Notes under the pieces: generated by a model
Told to the model about the DNA's origin: nothing
Seen by the model: the letters and a program-made list of their open reading frames with translations, nothing else
Databases searched by the model: none
From: Arthonia radiata
Taxonomy: Eukaryota > Ascomycota > Arthoniomycetes > Arthoniales > Arthoniaceae
Length of the DNA: 64,000 nucleotides
Direction of reading: 5' to 3'
Assembly (NCBI GenBank): GCA_002989075.1
Contig: PSQN01000014.1
Span: 806,001-870,000, forward strand
Program-made: the position numbers and the translations under genes
In this document: in pieces, positions 35,453 through 46,312 of the stretch
Numbering within the stretch: position 1 is the first letter of the stretch
Layout of the letters: each line of letters starts with the position of its first letter

Positions 35453-37375
35453 TCAAGACCCATAAGGCGGCGGCGCCCCCTCCCCCTCCCCACCTCCATT
35501 CCAAAAGTCCTCACTCTGCCTCCTGCGCTCACTCTCCGCCTTCCGCGCAATCTCCGCCGCCATCTTCATCATCCACGCCTGCTCCAGAATCCCTCCCGGC
35601 TGCGCGCTGCCCCCATAATTCGGAAATGGGAAGGGGTAGCTGGGCGTGCCCATGGGTGGGGATGTCGTGCGTAAGGGCGAGAAAGTCGTTGGGGGTATGT
35701 GCTTTGACTCCGGCGGTGGGAGGATGGCGGAGGTGGAGAGGGGGTGAGTGTCTTCTTCTTTCCCGGTGAGATGTGGTAGTGGTGTTTGTGAGGGTATCTG
35801 TTTCTGCTTGGCCTTTTCGGCGGTCGTGCGGCTGGTGGGTATCTGGGAGTTGAGGTGGAAGTTGTTGAGGCTGTCTTGGAGTGCTGTTGTCTGTCTGGTA
35901 TGCCGCGGTGCTTTTATGGTTTCACTGCCTTCGCGACGGATTATGCGGCTTGCGTGCGGCGTTTTGTCCTCGTCTTTCTCTTTCTGTTTCTTCTCCGGCG
36001 AGTCAGGCGGCGTGACGAGCTCGTCGTCTTCGCGGCTGGACTCGGTGGCCCAGGACGAGGAGGCGGGCGCTGTGGAGGTGGGGGTGGAGGGGCGACTGGG
36101 GTGGTCGGCTGGGGTATTTGGGAGGTCAGTAGTAGGTGTGGTCGTGTCGGACGAGGTGTCTTTGCGCAGATTGACGATGCGGTGCTTGCGTTTCCGGGCG
36201 CGCGGTCTCGAGGCGCCGCTTGTGAGCGTGCCGCTGGTGCTGTAGGCATTGGAGGTCGTGTAGGCTGTTGCGAGGGTGGGGCGGGAGGAGGTGGTGCTGT
36301 AGGGTGCTGAGCCGGGGAGTGAAGCGGGCGCGCGGCCGTCGGAAGAGTAGCTGTGGAGTGATGGTGGACCACTGGCAGGTTTGTCGGTTGTGCTGAGAGG
36401 ACCTGTCTGGCTGCGGAGACTGGCTAACGTGAGGCCGCTCGGTCGCGTTTGGCTTAGGAGCGGTCCCTGGACGTCACGGCCGTACTCCAGACCGCCAGCC
36501 CACGCGCGAAAGACGGCATCTCGTATGGGAGGTGTAAACAGGCTGAGTGTGCGATGTGAGTCGTTGAGTGCCGCCAGGCGGATGAGGTTCTTCCGACTGA
36601 AGCTGTAGCTAGAGTGGCTGTCATCCAGGCTGAACCAGCTCTGTGCCACGTCATCGTCGTCTGAAACGTTTGTTGGAGCCTGCGGCGGGGATGATAAGGG
36701 ATCGATAGGCTTCTCTTGCGCCTCTTGGCCGTTATCGAGATGTGTGTTGCTGTTGAGCTCGGCCGAAGCTTGTTGATGATCAGGCGTGACGAACAGTCGC
36801 AATGACAGTCGATGTATGATAGCGGGTAGATCTTCCATGAATAGCAGACGCAGCTGCTTCTCGATCTCGTTCTGTAGGTAATCGCGCACGAAAGGGATCG
36901 AGTCAAATGTGCTCGAAACCTTCAAAGACTCCAGCGGATCATTCCGAAACACCAGCGTGATGCCTTTCTGCCTCGAAAACACCAGTATGACGAAGCCCGA
37001 CAGTCGTATATCGCTAAGCGTGATCGCAAGCGGTATTGTAAGGCTACTCGCTGCCGCAAGAGGTTGTGGTGATGCGAAGCTCGGCTTTGTCGACAGGTAG
37101 GTGTTCAAGGGGTTTGCTTGCACTCGCGTCTTAAGCGTGAGAAAGGCGTCGCCGCTATACACCATCTTGAATATGCCACGGAAGCGGTCTTCTGCCAAGT
37201 CGCCCACTTCCAGTATCTCCAATGAAGGTGGTGTGCCGCCGAGGTTGAGTTCAGTAACGATGATGTCGTCCACGATAATTGGAGGCTTCGGCGACTTGTT
37301 GAGAGCGTTCGTGAGCATCTCTCGAGCGCGCGATGTGTCCGCTATGAGCGGCGACCAGTTGAAGTTGAACGCCAT
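35453..37375 (-). CDS. mdm34: Mdm34, ERMES mitochondrial outer-membrane subunit
   Basis: A single exon of 640 residues from a clear ATG. The N-terminus, [19 protein letters not shown], is diagnostic. It is followed by the SMP lipid-binding domain (about residues 1-200) with [20 protein letters not shown]-like and [20 protein letters not shown]-like strands. The C-terminal 400 residues are disordered, rich in Ser, Thr and Pro, with the Arg/Lys patch [17 protein letters not shown]. Mdm34 sits on the mitochondrial outer membrane and, with Mmm1, Mdm10 and Mdm12, tethers ER and mitochondria and moves phospholipids between them. The C-terminal extension length is ordinary for filamentous fungi. The 3' flank (35300-35450) is strongly C/T-rich. 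Confidence 0.96.
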   Translation of the reverse strand: MAFNFNWSPLIADTSRAREMLTNALNKSPKPPIIVDDIIVTELNLGGTPPSLEILEVGDLAEDRFRGIFKMVYSGDAFLTLKTRVQANPLNTYLSTKPSFASPQPLAAASSLTIPLAITLSDIRLSGFVILVFSRQKGITLVFRNDPLESLKVSSTFDSIPFVRDYLQNEIEKQLRLLFMEDLPAIIHRLSLRLFVTPDHQQASAELNSNTHLDNGQEAQEKPIDPLSSPPQAPTNVSDDDDVAQSWFSLDDSHSSYSFSRKNLIRLAALNDSHRTLSLFTPPIRDAVFRAWAGGLEYGRDVQGPLLSQTRPSGLTLASLRSQTGPLSTTDKPASGPPSLHSYSSDGRAPASLPGSAPYSTTSSRPTLATAYTTSNAYSTSGTLTSGASRPRARKRKHRIVNLRKDTSSDTTTPTTDLPNTPADHPSRPSTPTSTAPASSSWATESSREDDELVTPPDSPEKKQKEKDEDKTPHASRIIRREGSETIKAPRHTRQTTALQDSLNNFHLNSQIPTSRTTAEKAKQKQIPSQTPLPHLTGKEEDTHPLSTSAILPPPESKHIPPTTFSPLRTTSPPMGTPSYPFPFPNYGGSAQPGGILEQAWMMKMAAEIARKAESERRRQSEDFWNGGGEGEGAPPPYGS

Positions 37376-38166
37376 GGTCTGGCGCCACCCCTTGCCCGGG
37401 GGGGAGAAAAGTGACAGTTGCTAGCGAAGGGGTGCCGGTGCCCTCAAGGCGCCCTTCAAGTAGTTGGAGTTGTTCGTCAAGCTATTCGTCGTTCGTTGTG
37501 GGAATGGAGGAAACGACGACTGCGAAAGGCTGGGAAGGTAGCCAGGTCAAACGGTATCGCGTGATGTCGTTGTTGTGTCGCGTGTTTGGTCGTTGCCAGG
37601 GTCACCGGTGTTCGATCGGCATGCTGTGAGGCGCGGAGAGTCGACGTTAACCTCTTTGTCCAGAAGCTGGCCTTTGCTGGTATACTTGCTGGGTAGGCTC
37701 GGATTGGAGGAGATCATAGCAATAGGTGACGACTGATGCAATGAGAACGTGTTGGATAAAGTTTGACGGAAGCAGTCCGAGGTGCGCTTTGAGAAGAAAG
37801 CTTGGGCCATTTCACATGCACATCGACATCACAGTCGTGATCTCTTCGCAAAGTGATCACAGATAGAATATGCGGCATAGGCAAGAGAGCAATGGCGAAT
37901 AGGTCAACACTGAAGGTGATTGGAACATAGACATTCGAAGGCTTTGGGAATGCGCTGTGGAACATTTCGATGCTCACGTCTAATTAAGGATGTATTGTCT
38001 GTCTCGTACAGCTTGTATACCTTCAAAAGACATTCCTGTAAAGGCCTAAATGCTCGGTAAGACAGCTTCGTCCTCAGTGCTCGTACAACGCCTTTTGCTT
38101 CCAAATTATCCCATGCTCAACACCGTAATACCGCCTGACCGGAACCACGAACGCCATACCCTACCG
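37376..38166. other. Intergenic region
   Basis: About 0.8 kb containing the mdm34 promoter and the 3' flank of the fusion gene. An 87-codon minus frame with its own ATG at 37810 is open but has no recognisable feature. Confidence 0.45.
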
Positions 38167-39360
38167 TCATCGTTTATGCGAGTGTGATAGCCCATTGACA
38201 TTACTATAGTTTGGTAGATGCGTTGATGGCAGCCGAGGAGGGTTCATCGGCGGCCCTAGAGGATGATGATGATGGAACGGCGGCATCTGCATGTGCGGAG
38301 GCGGCGGACCCATAACGTGCTGTAGGTCTGGCGCAATGACTGAATCTATATTCGTCGGCAGCGAATGCCTCAGCTCTTGCGGCGCGTGATGACTCATGTT
38401 TGGCGCTGACATTATGTCGTGATCGGACTGAGTATTGTGCTGCTGTTGCTGCTGCGCCTCAGCTGTATTGTCGTTGTTGAGGCGCGCATTCACCGCGTTA
38501 ACCTTGTCTTGCGGCGATTGCTTCTTATCTGTTCGCGTACCCACGCGTATGTCGGACTGTATTCGAACGGTGCCGCTGCCGTGTAGGTAGGAATGTGCTT
38601 GACCAATGATTCGCATCACGTCGTCCCAAGGACCTTCCACGCAAGTGCCGGATGATGACATCTCGTAGTGAAGTCCACTTCTCCTCAGTATCCTCTGCAC
38701 TTCGGCGATCTCGCCTGAAACCGAAGCGCTGCCGCTTCCTATGGGCACAAGACAAAAGTCCGCGAGGCAGTGAGAAGGTGTTTGCAGGAGAGGTAGGTTG
38801 ATAAAATCACTGTTGTTACGTGGAGGGGCATCACCTAGGTAAGATCAGCATCATCAGATCGACTTAGTACGTCGGTGCAATAGACGCCAAATGTGACCTA
38901 CTCTTCTTTTTCTTGGGAGTTGCCTCTAGAGGAGCGTGATTGTGCTCTCCGTTGCGGATAGTCAACTCCCAGAGGCCCTGTCCTTGCTTGTTCGCTACAC
39001 AATACATAGGGCACTCGCATCTTCTGCTGCGACGATTCTTTTTGCGCGTCTCCAGCGTCAGATTGTGGGTATTGCGCTTGGTTCCATGTCGGTCGCATGC
39101 CAATTGTACCCACGTTTTCAGACCGGCTGCGTTGGTCTTGGATCGTACGACAACCAGCTTGTAGCCATGAGCCAGAGCGTGTGCATTACTTTGCGCAATC
39201 AGCTCATCCAGAGACTATGCGAGAAGTGGTGAGCTTGTTGAGCGTGGTCAACCTGGTGAGCCTTGAGACATACTGAATACACTGCGTGTTGGGGAGGATC
39301 CATTGGCATGTGGAGGGTGGTGCCATTCGGCTCCATCGACATCGATGGCGCGGCCATCAT
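38167..39360 (-). CDS. FAR1/WRKY-GCM1-like zinc domain fused to MTH1187/Ecm15 thiamine-binding domain
   Basis: Predicted exons are 39360-39274, 39214-38902 and 38834-38167, giving 355 residues. Intron 1 starts GTATGT and ends CGCATAG; intron 2 starts GTAGGT, has a TACTAAG branch site and ends ACCTAG; both joins keep phase. Residues 30-133 carry a FAR1-like zinc domain: HGYKLVVVRSKTNAAGLKTW, a Cys in LACDRHG, RRCECPMYC and the paired histidines in GEHNHAPLE, then KKKK. Residues 156-250 match the UPF0045/MTH1187 family (yeast Ecm15): CLADFCLVPIGSGSASVSGE, SGTCVEGPWDDVMRIIGQAH, IRVGTRTDKKQS. The tail is Gln-, His- and Pro-rich. The second domain has no ATG of its own before an in-frame stop, so it needs the upstream exon. 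MTH1187 proteins bind thiamine; FAR1-type domains bind DNA. A thiamine-responsive DNA-binding role is inference. Confidence 0.7.
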
Positions 39361-39993
39361 CAGCCGCGGGCGGCGACACGGCGCCCACAAGCAAAAGAAG
39401 AGATAATATGTGAGGTTTGTGACGCGAATAGGTGGGTGGGATGTGCCCGAAAGTGAGGCGTGGTGCGCGCACTCTGGTGTGCGAATATTGTTTAGGGAGG
39501 GTGTCAATTCGGCAGAGGAAACAGGGGTGGCGTTCGCCCAGGGTAGCTCAAAAATGTCTTGATTTTGCACTTTGAGATCTTCCAAGCAAGAATTGAAAAT
39601 TGAGTAATAGCAAACTGCATCCGAAAACCTTTCATTGCCACTGATCGATCGCTTTCCTCTCAGACTACGACTATATGCCAGGCTTTGCTATTAGCGACCG
39701 TTCCTCGTCAAATCGTAAAGTGTCATATCCAGATATGTGGGATTGTGATCTTAAAACACACCGTCGTTACTCAGCATGGCGACCGTGCTCAGCTTCTATT
39801 CAAGATAGACGAAAGAGGTTGCTAAACGGAACGTGTGGCATGCAAGGCCGGCATAGCATGATGGAACAATCGCTGCACTTCAATGCATCGTCCGGGCGCG
39901 ACGTGTGCTGTCGTGTGGAGGGAAACACTATCCTCCAACACGCGTGACACTGCATTGGGTTTCTTGGTGGCTTGAACTTGGCCTGCTGGCTGA
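39361..39993. other. Intergenic region
   Basis: About 630 bp with the promoter of the fusion gene on the left and the 3' flank of the RBR gene on the right. No gene was recognised. Confidence 0.5.
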
Positions 39994-41238
39994 TCAGTCC
40001 TCAATGGTATCACCATGGAAGCCTTTGATACTTACCGCTGCACCAGCGTACTTTGACCTGTCTTCTGGAGCCATCAGCATGCAAGTGTCGTGTTTGCACA
40101 TGGCGATGTCCACATGATAGTTCGAGTCAGGCTCTAAACCAAAGCAAAGCCCTGCACGTTGATCTTGAAGGTCTAGGTCTTTGAGTCTCGTTCGCCGCCT
40201 TTTTGGAGATTGATTGTTGTCTGCAGGCGCAACCGTGACCTCCACGTCTTGATTCGCTCTCGTCGCTAGCTCTGCAGACCAGACAGCTTGTTCAGCAGAC
40301 TCTTCCTGTCCAGATTCTGCACCCAGGTCTCCTTTGGTATCGAAATGCCCTCCCGCTGAGCTTAAAGGCGTCGATGGTGTCAAGGGCGCTTCTGGTAGCT
40401 CTAACCGCTCATCTTCGTCAACGTCTGAGACTGAGTATTCGGAGTCCGAAGCCTCTCCCCCGTCGACGCATTCATCTGTGCCCTCACAGTTGTCGATCGG
40501 CTCCAGGCACCCCCAACAGAAATGAAACTCGCAGTATCCACAACTCATGTGAGAGCACCCGAACATTCGCCGTACTCCATTGCCGCATCCGGGGCACTTT
40601 TTGTAACCCCAACGCTCGAGCAGCTTGTTGAGCTTCTTCGTCCCATCGTCTGGGCACGATCCGCTGTGGGCGGCCTGCTTGCATTTTCGGCAAACTACGG
40701 TTTCGCATCTTGGACAGCTGAGCTGGTCGTCGCTGGAGGCATTGAGTGGAATGAAGGTGGAGCATGTGGGAACAGGGCAGTAGAGACGCTTCCATCCTGA
40801 ATGAAGCCCTGTCAGCGGGTATCCGATAAGGGATAATGCGGCTCAACGCGTTGAAACGCGTTGAAGTGCCGGCGAGGATGAATGGAAAAACTACTCACCT
40901 GGCGTCGCTGCCTCACGAAACCGATGCTGGTATTGCCGTTGCTCCTCTGTAGGAAGGTTGATCTCATGGAGATAGATGAGATCGCCGCAACAGCAGCGTG
41001 GAATTCGGGTCGTGAACATGTGCTGCAGGCAGCTTACGCAATGAATCCAACCGCATGCGCAAGCTCGCCCCAGTTTTTGGATCTCTGTTGGGTTGTCGGA
41101 GTCGAACTTGTCCATGCAGACACAGCAGGTGACGACCGATTTGGGGTCGGTGCCCTTCTCATTATCTTCAGCCATCTTGTGTTTCTTTCTGACTATGCGT
41201 AACTTGCGGAGAAGTCTGCGGAGAAATCGTGGTGTCAT
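39994..41238 (-). CDS. RBR (RING-IBR-RING) E3 ubiquitin ligase
   Basis: Exons are 41238-40899 and 40796-39994, giving 380 residues. The 102-nt intron starts GTGAGT and ends CATTCAG, phase 1. RING1 has CCVCMDKF, then CACGWIHCVSC and CCCG. The IBR shows YCPVPTC, SCPRCETVVCRKC and an H-x4-C pair. RING2 reads KKCPGCGNGVRRMFGCSHMS followed by CGYC, with the presumed thioester-forming cysteine at residue 194 (FGC before SHM), as in parkin and HHARI. A long Ser/Asp/Glu-rich tail with a basic cluster (PKRRRTRLKD) follows. RBR ligases pass ubiquitin from E2 to their own cysteine, then to substrate. ATG 41238 gives a basic leader; an internal ATG near 41175 (MAEDNEKG) is an equally plausible start. Substrate is unknown. 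Confidence 0.9.
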
Positions 41239-42514
41239 CTCATCAGAGGGGCGACTGCCTCAAACGGAGCGACTACGCGGACCTTTTGAAGCTTGAACTT
41301 TTCTCTCGATTGACTCACGCGCTGTCAGGCAGCACTCATGCTTCTATCTTAATGAGCAATAGCTCGCGGCTGACTGGCGTCTGTTGATTTACAATGGGAG
41401 TTAGCAGTTCTGTCAATAATGGCAGTGAGATCCAATGCTGGAGCTTTCACGAGACGCGGCGGAGCTGCAGTGGGAGTTGTCTGCCTACGGATGCCTGCGG
41501 ACCCTTGTCTGTTTGCTTGCACTGGGTCGCATCCTTACAATGTCCTAGGGTCTATGCAATCTGGGATAACTAGAAGTTCTACAGCGCTTCTCGAAGCATT
41601 TATGATCTGAAATTGCACATGTTGACACCCGTTGCGCTCGTGGCGATTTGGAATGTGTGCCATGCGACATTTCGAGACGCCAAGACTGGAGAATGAGGAA
41701 GATGAGATGCCCAGATTAGCAGCATTATTCTCTCGTGGCTTGAAACCTCCGACATCATCGCATGCCACACTCAATTCCGCGGCGCACTGGCATTTGGGAA
41801 GATGTGAGCCATTATGTATGGCCGTCAATACTCGACGCGCAGCCTGACGCGCCACGGTCGCTACACACAGCCCTGTTCAAAGCTGAAGATGCCCTGTGAC
41901 AAGGATCGCGTCCCAAAACGAGATCGACGTCCGTCACGGTCTTGCGTTGGATAGGATGAAGTGTCGAACTCTATTCGGACAGCAGTGTACGCACAGGTCG
42001 ACCGTTGCACAACCCGTTACCATAACGAGAGCACGTTGCTCTTCATTTCAGGCACAACTGCTGCCAGCCCAGCCCGAGAATGTCCAAATCTCCAAATGAA
42101 ATTAACCCTGATCCCTTTCTTTTGAGGTTTGGGCCAGATCTGCCGGGGTTGCTGAGACCTGGATGATGCGGAGGGCGCGCTACGTACCACTCTCTCCAAT
42201 TGAAACATCCGTCCGTCCAGAAATTCGTACCTTCGTCCACTCCACGCGTCGCATTCGCCTTCCATACCCTCGTTCTGATGCACCTGTTCATTTTACTATC
42301 CTTCTAGGGTCCTGATGCAGCCACGCGAATCATTGTAGCCCACACGGACCTGTTCCTTCTCCGCCCCGGACTAGACACCCAAAACACTTCAGAGCTAAAC
42401 ACCAACATCTTTCCCCGCTAAATGCCCGAAGCTATGCGCCAGTCCAGATCCCTTGTCATCAACCACCACACCTTCCCAAAATTCATGGCATGATTGATTG
42501 CGACTTATCTCCTC
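41239..42514. other. Divergent intergenic region
   Basis: About 1.3 kb between the divergent starts of the RBR ligase and the second Zn2Cys6 factor, so it should hold both promoters. Several short frames are present; none is supported. Confidence 0.5.
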
Positions 42515-45298
42515 ATGGACGCTGCTCATCACCACCAATCTCTCAACCCTGCTTTCCCCTCATCCGCCAACGCCTTCGACCAGACACACGATGACCACGC
42601 ATTGGATCTCGAGGCCTGGGCCGGCAGGAGCGTCAACGATGATCCTCGTCAACATCTTCACCTCTCCCACGCTGCAATGCACTCACACGAACCAAGTCCG
42701 ACCTACACCGAGTCGCGAGAACACCCACCATGGGCGGAGATGAAGACGAAAGCTGGAAAAGACCGCAAGAGATTGCCGCTCGCTTGCATCGCATGCCGAC
42801 GGAAAAAGATCAAATGCAGCGGAGAGAAGCCATCATGTCAACACTGCTCCAAGTCGCGCGTGCCTTGCGTCTACAAAATCACACAGAGGCGAGCGACGCC
42901 ACGCACAGATTACATGGGGATGCTCGACAAGCGCCTCAAGCGCATGGAAGATCGCGTGCTCAAGATTGTGCCTAAGAGCGAAGTTGAAAACGTTCCTCGA
43001 GCAGTGTTGAAGCCTGCGCCCGCGGCGGCGCAGTCAAGAAATGCCAACAACAAGAAGCGAGTCGTCGATGAAGCCTTCGGTCGTGATCTAGATGGCTGGG
43101 CAGCAGAGGAGGGCCAAAAGTCGGAGCAATATCAAATGCCCAAGACAGGCGCAGGAGACGAGCGGAGAACGGCGACTGATGGCTCGGACGCGCTTCCCTC
43201 CAAGGAGATACAGCAGCATCTGGCCGAGGTCTTCTTCGAATACATATACGGCCAGTCCTATTTCCTGCTGCACAAAGGCAGGTACATGGTCGATCTCAAA
43301 GCTGGCACAGTGCCACCGTATCTCAACTTAGCGGTCTGCGCCGTCTCTGTGAGGTTCTCCATGCATCCAGACCTCGAGAGCGACCCACCGTTCTTGAGAG
43401 GCGAGCAATGGTCGAAGCCTGCACAAGACATCGCACTTAGTGTCTTCGATACACCCAACATCAACACACTTATTGTTCTGATATTACTTTGTCTGCATGG
43501 CTTTGGTTGCTGCCAGGGCGGTCGAGCGTGGATGCTCAGTGGCATGGCACACCGCATGTCCTACGCACTGCGACTACACAAGGACCCGGAGTACGACGGT
43601 CTGGGTGCAGAGAGAGGCAACAAGCTCAGCTTTGTAGATCGTGAAATCCGGCGGCGAGCGATGTGGGCGTGCTTTTGTCTTGATCGATTCACGTCCTCCG
43701 GCACCGAGCGACCTATGTTTGCAGGTGAGCGCTACATGCAGCTGACGTTGCCTGTACGAGAGTCGATGTTTCGCAACGAAATACCTGGTCCAACAGAGGG
43801 CCTCGATCCACCTGAAAAGCCCGTCCGGGGCATGATCAAAGATGGCGCCTCTGAGGACCCGAGAAGCAATATGGGCATCGCGGCATACGTGATCCGGATC
43901 ATCGCGCTTTGGGGTCGCATCAACGACTACATGAACCAGGGAGGTCGTGTCTCCGAAGACAATTACGCGCTGTGGTCTCCACGATCAACATGGGCCGGTC
44001 TCCGCGAGTCTTTAAACAATTTTCTCGCGACGCTACCTATTCGACTCCGGTACAATCAAGAAAATCTCGAAGTCTTCGCGGCCTCAGGCTGCGCAAACGC
44101 CTTTCTCCTCCTTCATGTCGGCTACAACCAATGCGTCATCTTCATTCACCGCTACGCCTTCCCTAATATCGCGGTCTTCGATCCCTGCAAAGGCGAACCC
44201 CGCGACTTCATCGAATCCGGCCGACGCCGCGCACAAGAAGCCGCTGACAACCTCTCCGACATTCTCGCCGACGCGCTCAAGTACCGCATGGTATTTCCCT
44301 TTGCAGGCTACGCCGCATACGTCTCCTCTGCCGTCCAGCTCTACGGCACGTTCAGCAAAGACGACAAGATTGCCAGCGTCTCCAAGGATCGTCTCTCCCG
44401 CAACATCCAGTACCTCACCCGCATGAAGAAGCACTGGGGCATGCTCCACTTCCTCACCGAGAACCTCAAGGACCTCTACCGCCAGCACGCCGACGCAGCG
44501 TCACGAGGCACGCCCGTCGTCCCTGATGGCGACGGCCGCCGCAGCGTCTACCAATACGCCGACTGGCACGAGCGCTTTCCGCGCGGCGTTTCCGGCGACG
44601 ATTTGGAACCCATTCCCGCTACCAAGAAATCCAACCAGAAAGGCCTCGGCGGCAAGAAACCCTCAGATCTCCAGACCGTCGATGAGTACATGGCCACAAA
44701 GGGCAAGTCCGCCACCCCGAAAGCACCATCCCACAAGAGCGCCCGCAAAGACGCGCATCGCGCCAACTCCGGCACCCCGCGCACCGGGCAGCCGATCTCG
44801 CATCCACAGCTGCACACCTCACTCTCCGACCGCACGCGCTCCCCGCGCTCCGCCGACATCACGGAGACATCACCCGCCTCGTTCGGCATCCCAGAAAGTT
44901 ACGACCGCATGCAACCGCACCCCCTCCCGCAGAACTCCACGCCCAACTCCGCTTACAGCCTTGAAATTCCCCGCAACCTGCCCGCCCACATGATGCAGCA
45001 GCCGTACTCCGCGAACTCCTCGCCCCACGACATCGCGCCCATGCCGCCGCACTTTCCGAGCCATATGATGGATCTCGACTGGAGCCACGGCGCCGCGTAT
45101 GCAGACGATTTCCTGACGCCCGGCGGCACGGGCGCGCACGGCTGGAACACGAACTTCAGCTTGAACATGCCGATGAACCCGATGGAGGCGCCGCCGTTCT
45201 TTGGGTTTCAAGCGCCGGAGATGCATGCGGCGCAGGGGCAGCAGCCGGGGTGGGTGGGGTACGAGGAGGAGGTGGATCGCAAGCATCCGCCACGATAG
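42515..45298 (+). CDS. Zn2Cys6 fungal transcription factor, single exon
   Basis: An intron-free frame of 927 residues. I placed the start at the first ATG (MDAAHHHQSL), because the frame upstream opens with TTG. The zinc cluster occupies residues 91-118 (RKRLPLACIACRRKKIKC, GEKPSCQHC, SRVPC; spacing 2-6-6-2-6). It is followed by a conserved-looking basic linker, TPRTDYMGMLDKRLKRMEDR. The fungal_trans region includes HGFGCCQGGRAWMLSGMAHR, RRRAMWACFCLDRFTSSGTE and RPMFAGERYMQL. The C-terminus is Pro/Ser/Met-rich and disordered. It is a nuclear DNA-binding regulator. The exact linker suggests a conserved ortholog group, but I cannot name the regulated pathway with certainty. Confidence 0.88.
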   Translation: MDAAHHHQSLNPAFPSSANAFDQTHDDHALDLEAWAGRSVNDDPRQHLHLSHAAMHSHEPSPTYTESREHPPWAEMKTKAGKDRKRLPLACIACRRKKIKCSGEKPSCQHCSKSRVPCVYKITQRRATPRTDYMGMLDKRLKRMEDRVLKIVPKSEVENVPRAVLKPAPAAAQSRNANNKKRVVDEAFGRDLDGWAAEEGQKSEQYQMPKTGAGDERRTATDGSDALPSKEIQQHLAEVFFEYIYGQSYFLLHKGRYMVDLKAGTVPPYLNLAVCAVSVRFSMHPDLESDPPFLRGEQWSKPAQDIALSVFDTPNINTLIVLILLCLHGFGCCQGGRAWMLSGMAHRMSYALRLHKDPEYDGLGAERGNKLSFVDREIRRRAMWACFCLDRFTSSGTERPMFAGERYMQLTLPVRESMFRNEIPGPTEGLDPPEKPVRGMIKDGASEDPRSNMGIAAYVIRIIALWGRINDYMNQGGRVSEDNYALWSPRSTWAGLRESLNNFLATLPIRLRYNQENLEVFAASGCANAFLLLHVGYNQCVIFIHRYAFPNIAVFDPCKGEPRDFIESGRRRAQEAADNLSDILADALKYRMVFPFAGYAAYVSSAVQLYGTFSKDDKIASVSKDRLSRNIQYLTRMKKHWGMLHFLTENLKDLYRQHADAASRGTPVVPDGDGRRSVYQYADWHERFPRGVSGDDLEPIPATKKSNQKGLGGKKPSDLQTVDEYMATKGKSATPKAPSHKSARKDAHRANSGTPRTGQPISHPQLHTSLSDRTRSPRSADITETSPASFGIPESYDRMQPHPLPQNSTPNSAYSLEIPRNLPAHMMQQPYSANSSPHDIAPMPPHFPSHMMDLDWSHGAAYADDFLTPGGTGAHGWNTNFSLNMPMNPMEAPPFFGFQAPEMHAAQGQQPGWVGYEEEVDRKHPPR

Positions 45299-45677
45299 GA
45301 GAGGCGGGGTATCGTTAAAGATTATCGAGATCAATTCAGCAGGGAGAGGAGTATGCAACGAGAGATGCAGATGAGCATGTGGACTTCGGATACGGAGGTA
45401 ATGGTTTAATGAAGAGCCTCACGTCGGGCGATCTGAATGAATCGCGTCGGTCCATTCAACGACACGACGCTCCACTGGCCGCATCTTCAGTTCCCGATCC
45501 CGCGCCACCACTCTCGTCGACTGCCCACTCTCATTCACATCCAGCACATCCACCACCCCAGCATCCACCACCAGAACGCCCGCGGCCCAAAAGACCGGTC
45601 AATCATCCGGCAGAGGCAGCATCCTCCACCCACCACCCACCCACCACACCCACCACACCCACCACAATCCCACCACA
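45299..45677. other. Convergent 3' spacer with CCACCC-type low complexity
   Basis: The 3' ends of two convergent genes face each other here. The section 45630-45677 is a simple CCACCCACCACA-type tract. No gene is present. Confidence 0.55.
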
Positions 45678-46312
45678 TCACCGCACCCCCATCCTCCCCA
45701 ACCGCCCACTCTCCACCCACCATCCCGCCAACACCAGTACCACCATCCCCGCAAACCCCCACAACTGCGGACTCCCCTCCCCAAACTCCGGATCCATCGC
45801 CTTGGCCTCTGGATACAGTATCGCGCTCAGCCCGGCGACCCAGTACAGGCCTCCGAAGACCGCCGCTGTGAGTATTTGGCTTTGGGAGGGTGGGACGCGG
45901 AATGTGGTGTGGAGCGTGAGCAAACCGAGGAGCAGCCCGAAGGTCATGGTTTGGCCGTTGTGGAATTTGGCGTGCGGGGGCCTGGGGGGTGTTAGTGTGT
46001 TTGAGAATGGGGAGGGGATGTGCGTGTGGGTGGTGGAAGAACACGCCGGGAAAAGGGTGGCAGAAGAGGGGTGGAAGCAAGCAGGGGGGAATGGCGGGCG
46101 TCGAGAAGAGCGAGAACGGAGAAGGGCAGGGGGAAGATTTCACGAAAGTGAGAGGGTTGATGTAAAAGAATGAAGGTAAGAGGAAAGGAGACGCACCATC
46201 TCGGATTATAAATATGCGTCTCGTTCCAATCCGCCACATACGGGCCTATCCCCGTGCAGAGGCCGGCGACGGCGATGCAGGCGCGCCCCGGCGTGATGGA
46301 GGACCAGGGCAT
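45678..46312 (-). CDS. Small polytopic membrane protein, DUF6640-like
   Basis: Exons are 46312-46197 and 45981-45678, giving 139 residues. The 215-nt intron starts GTGCGT and ends CCCCCAG, phase 2. The intron falls inside the signature YVADWNETHIYNPRW, then PPHAKFHNGQTM, which I recognise from small fungal membrane proteins annotated as acetyltransferase-like or DUF6640; no catalytic acetyltransferase motif is visible. Four hydrophobic segments are apparent: residues about 8-25, TFGLLLGLLTLHTTF, ILTAAVFGGLYWVAGLSAIL and LWGFAGMVVLVLAGWW. Function is unknown. It is convergent with the Zn2Cys6 gene. Confidence 0.8.

Noticed and set aside
37547-37810. Minus 87-codon frame with ATG at 37810
   Set aside because: No recognisable feature and it lies in the promoter of mdm34; kept only as a note in the spacer entry.
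45630-45677. CCACCCACCACA tract as a possible functional repeat
   Set aside because: Simple low-complexity DNA in a 3' flank with no further structure.
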